The translations under genes were made by a program, and so were the position numbers. Of a stretch of DNA of 64,000 nucleotides, positions 60,890 to 64,000 are shown one piece after another (positions within the stretch are counted from its first letter, which is position 1; each line of letters opens with the position of its first letter). The DNA is taken from assembly GCA_965153455.1 (NCBI GenBank), contig OZ234496.1, forward strand, positions 18,282,304 through 18,346,303. Reading direction: 5' to 3'. The notes beneath the pieces were generated by a model. The model searched no databases and had not been told where the DNA came from. It worked only from the letters and a program-made list of their open reading frames with translations. This DNA is from Sphagnum compactum (taxonomy: Eukaryota; Bryophyta; Sphagnopsida; Sphagnales).

Positions 60890-63450
60890 CGTATCTGTCG
60901 ACACTCCTTGGACTTAGTAAATGTGGTTAGGAGGTAGAGATTTCTTGCCATCCATTGTATGAACGTGCTGTCATGTTGGCAGAGTTATACTCGTCGAACC
61001 GAGTATATCGACTTGGGCTTCAATTGTTTGTCTTCCCTATCTCAAGCGAGAGACGAATCCCTCGCAATCACCAGGTATGAAACCGTTCTGCATATTACTC
61101 TCTTTCGGTGAAGGTTGTTTCCGTAATTTACGTGACCCGATCATGATCTACCTAAGCTCCAGCTTCTCCACACAGTCTGAAACTTGTGGAATCCGACAAA
61201 TTCACGAGGTGACTTGGTCCTGTGTCTCCTATATGCCCTGATCCTGCAACCCAGATCATGCTCAAGTCTCTACCTCCTTTAGGACACTGGTACCGCACCA
61301 ACTTAGGCACTTAATGATTAAGCCTCCCCTTCTTGTGGAGCATCTAGTCTGTAACCTTCTGTAAAATGTACTGAAAACGGAGTCAAGGAGTCAGTGCCGT
61401 GGTTTAAATTGTGACCTTAGTTCAAAACAAGTTTTCATAGAGTCAGGTAACAAAGTTCTATTCATCACAGATCTATGGAGAGTCTGCATCATTTCAGGTT
61501 AAACAGAGGGGTTAAACTTTGTTGTTTGTGCAATGACCTTGTAGAATGGAGTTTTTCCAAGAAGTAGAATTCATATATTCAGCTTATGTTTCTTTCTTCA
61601 GGGTTTGTGATTTTAGTACAGTATTTCCTATTAGCAAATTTTCAGGCAAGCTATCATAGATAGTATTGACTTCAGTCTAGGATACCGCATTAGTATATGT
61701 GTTTTTGGTTCACGTGGTGGATTACAAATTTTCCAGAATCAGCGGAGCACTACTCCCTAATTCAATGTACCTCACCATTGATACCCCAATTGTTTCAAGT
61801 ACTTTATGCACCTGAGTGTTCATCTGATCCAAAATTCATTGTGATAATTATTGGTTGGACAGGTTGGAGACATAGTCGGCTGGACACAGCTTTGTGTTCT
61901 TTATCTTTCACCTAGAAAGACTTTCAGAGTAACTCAAGGTTATTCGTCTAGAGGTCGTTGTGACCATTGTGCAATGCAGGTCCAGCTGCTGGTTCAGTAT
62001 GCTAAAAGATGGTTCTTCTATGTGTAGTATACGGGGATTCTATCTGTGGTAATTGCTTTTGCTGTATGCAGAAAATTGCCCTGAAATTTAGTACTCTGCT
62101 TATCAACTTGTTGAATTGCAAGTACATACATAGATCTGCTAACTTCTAGTACCTTGGCCCTAATAAAGAGCCCTGGAGTATAAAGTTCTCGAGTGTACAG
62201 TCAGTTACAGGGTCTGGTTTCCGAATTGCGTACTAGGAACAGGTGTCAGTACTAAGTAGCCAATTGTTGAATTAGCTCTTAACGTCTCAATCCAGCTCTT
62301 GATTCATTGGTCAAACCTGGAAACGGGGGAATCGTACTCGAGAAAACATGTGTTGTTCATAGGTGTTATGGTGCTAGGAAAGTTTGTAGAGATTGGTGCG
62401 AACTGCAGAGGTGACTCGATAACGATTGTAAAGTAGGAATTTATTTTCTATCATGCTCTCATTGCCTTTTCCAATATACCTGCTTACTTCAGCGTGCATC
62501 AAGTCGTCAGGGTCTCCGTTGTTTTCTGCAGTTCATAGAGCAATTTGGAAATCTGTGGAGGACGACAAAACCAGAACTTAGTGCTTGATTTGCCAAGCTG
62601 AACTGCACCGACTATGGTCTTAAGTAAATAAATGTTTCATAGTTATGTGATTTCTGCTTCTTAACTCCATCTGGTATTCCAAAAGTACTAAACATACAGA
62701 TAACTGACACATATACTAATGGCGATTTTGGAGGAGGGTCCAAGGTCAGGGACCAATGAATTCAAGCAATCTTATTGGTCCAAAGCTTTAAATTGGTCCC
62801 AAGGCCTTTAGACCACGGTCCAAGATCAAAAAGTGGCAAATTGAGGGTAAACCTACATGACACCTATTTTGGAGGAAGAATCAATTGGATCGGACCAAAA
62901 AACAGTGCTAAAAGAAGAGCTCCTGATTTGGAGAACCAAGAATGAGGCTACATGGACCAAGGTATAGTCCAACTCAAGGATTCAATTTGCTTCAAATAGT
63001 CCAAATTGGTTCCTAGGAAATTGGACGCTGGACCCTCGTCTAAAGTGGGCCTAAATATAGTTGCCTATTGTCGCTTTATTGCGTGTTCCTGTTACTCTGT
63101 TATATTTTATGATTTTCTAAAGACATGTTAGGTAGGGAAACTGTGGATTGGTGGGAGGGAGCCAAACGAACTTACATCCCCTTTTTGCTTTTCTCCAACT
63201 ACGAGTACTTACACCAGCTTTTTGCGTTTCTCATAAATCTGTCCGGAGGAAAAAGACAGTTCACATCATTGTTCAACTTTTTGAGTAAAATTTTGTCTTG
63301 AACTTGTGGGCACTGGGTACCACCCAAATTTTGATTTACTCTGTCAATGCGTTTCATGCATTGCTAGACGGCGAACGCGCTTAACGATTCTCCAAGGTTG
63401 TTGATGGTATGACCTAAAATGAGAACTCTGCATGCACATTGCCTATGTAT
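60890..63450 (+). repeat. Tandem duplication, copy 2 (with extra insert)
   Basis: Second copy of the block at 58850-60730, offset by about 2.04-2.2 kb in its first two thirds. It is longer because of extra DNA at about 62720-63065 and another length difference before 63350. Conserved CCAG|GTAT and other splice-like edges hint that both copies may derive from a transcribed unit. Confidence 0.7.
62720..63065. mobile_element. GGTCC-rich insertion in copy 2
   Basis: About 345 bp absent from copy 1. It is filled with the words GGTCCAA, TTGGTCC, GGACCAA and ATTGGTCC in both orientations, unlike its neighbours. Could be a small non-autonomous element; no clear terminal repeats or target duplication were located. 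Confidence 0.4.
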
Positions 63451-64000
63451 ATTTCTGATGATTGCCCAACCATATTGTGATAGACTAGATGCTGTAAGTC
63501 TTCGGATAGTGCTCAGGTACTTTAAAAATAATTGCGATCTGGTGGGTTATCAGTTGCCAATGTACATTATTCATGGAACAATTTTATGCCCATAATCTAG
63601 TATACACCGCAGGCAGGACGTTTCGGATGGACAATGTCTATATTGCCCACAATTTAGCTCTCTAAACTACTAGAAGTGTCAGAATTACCAAGCATATAGC
63701 AGGTTATTTTGATTGTCTGGTGGCTTCGAACTCTTCAACGCAGGAAATACCATTTTTTAGTCCTTCCCCCTGAAATGCAAACGTACTTGCAGTATGTGAC
63801 AAACTGCAGGTTAAATGGAGGTATGCTTATCATGTACATGCAAGCTCGGTAATTTATCTGGGGCTCGGCGCCTCATGACCTTGTTTCGCCTTGCTGAAGC
63901 GATACGTGGCGATTACATCGGCGAAGTCTCCTTTAAATTGTGACACGGGTTCAAATGGAGCGTCACAAGACTACGTCAACCCCCACCACTCGCGTTACTA
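63451..64000. other. Mixed-composition DNA to the window end
   Basis: No open frame with a domain and no clear third copy of the upstream duplication was seen. Confidence 0.4.

Overview
The window looks like nuclear DNA of a land plant, very probably not a flowering-plant gene-dense region: two intron-rich genes for chloroplast proteins lie in about 60 kb of mostly AT-rich, repeat-filled DNA. I cannot name the species. Both genes have classical GT..AG introns whose phases I could join by hand.

Layout. 1-3.9 kb: AT-rich, no gene. 3,964-6,813 (minus): four-exon gene for a membrane protein of the MCD1 (MULTIPLE CHLOROPLAST DIVISION SITE 1) type. 7.4-17.4 kb: AT-rich desert with a dead pogo/Tigger-type transposase at about 9.2-10.5 kb (minus). 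17,427-27,560 (minus): a decayed Ty3/gypsy LTR retrotransposon of about 10 kb. 27.6-32.4 kb: AT-rich, with short repeat clusters. 32.4-37.5 kb (plus): folate-biopterin transporter gene close to plant FBT1, with at least nine well-joined exons. 37.5-43 kb: hAT transposase remnant (minus) and a 34-bp minisatellite. 43-49 kb and 54-57 kb: less AT-rich DNA carrying a diverged, inverted pair of paralogous, transcription-unit-like segments, plus a perfect 20-bp hairpin. 49.5-50 kb: second hAT remnant (plus). 50-53.9 kb: AT-rich desert. 58.8-63.5 kb: a diverged tandem duplication of about 2 kb units, one of them with an extra GGTCC-rich insert.

The most remarkable object is the retrotransposon. Read on the minus strand its order is: partial LTR - gag with two CCHC knuckles - coiled-coil linker - aspartic protease (DTGA) - cytosine-C5 DNA methyltransferase (motifs I, IV, VI, VIII, IX/X in canonical order) - reverse transcriptase (YIDD) - RNase H - integrase (HHCC, core, C-terminal domain) - PHD finger - LTR. 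So the element carried both a DNA-methylation 'writer' inside pol and a histone-tail 'reader' fused behind integrase. DNA methyltransferases inside retrotransposons have been reported for a charophyte alga and for dinoflagellates (established knowledge, from memory); a land-plant Ty3 element with methyltransferase plus PHD finger would be a notable extension. This copy is dead: it has many stops (mostly TAA/TAG at places where CAA/CAG is expected), frameshifts, a GC-richer insertion near the protease, and an odd LTR arrangement.

The two host genes share only a destination (the chloroplast envelope) and are not otherwise linked. No tRNA, rRNA or CRISPR was seen. All family calls are from my own reading of motifs; no search was run.
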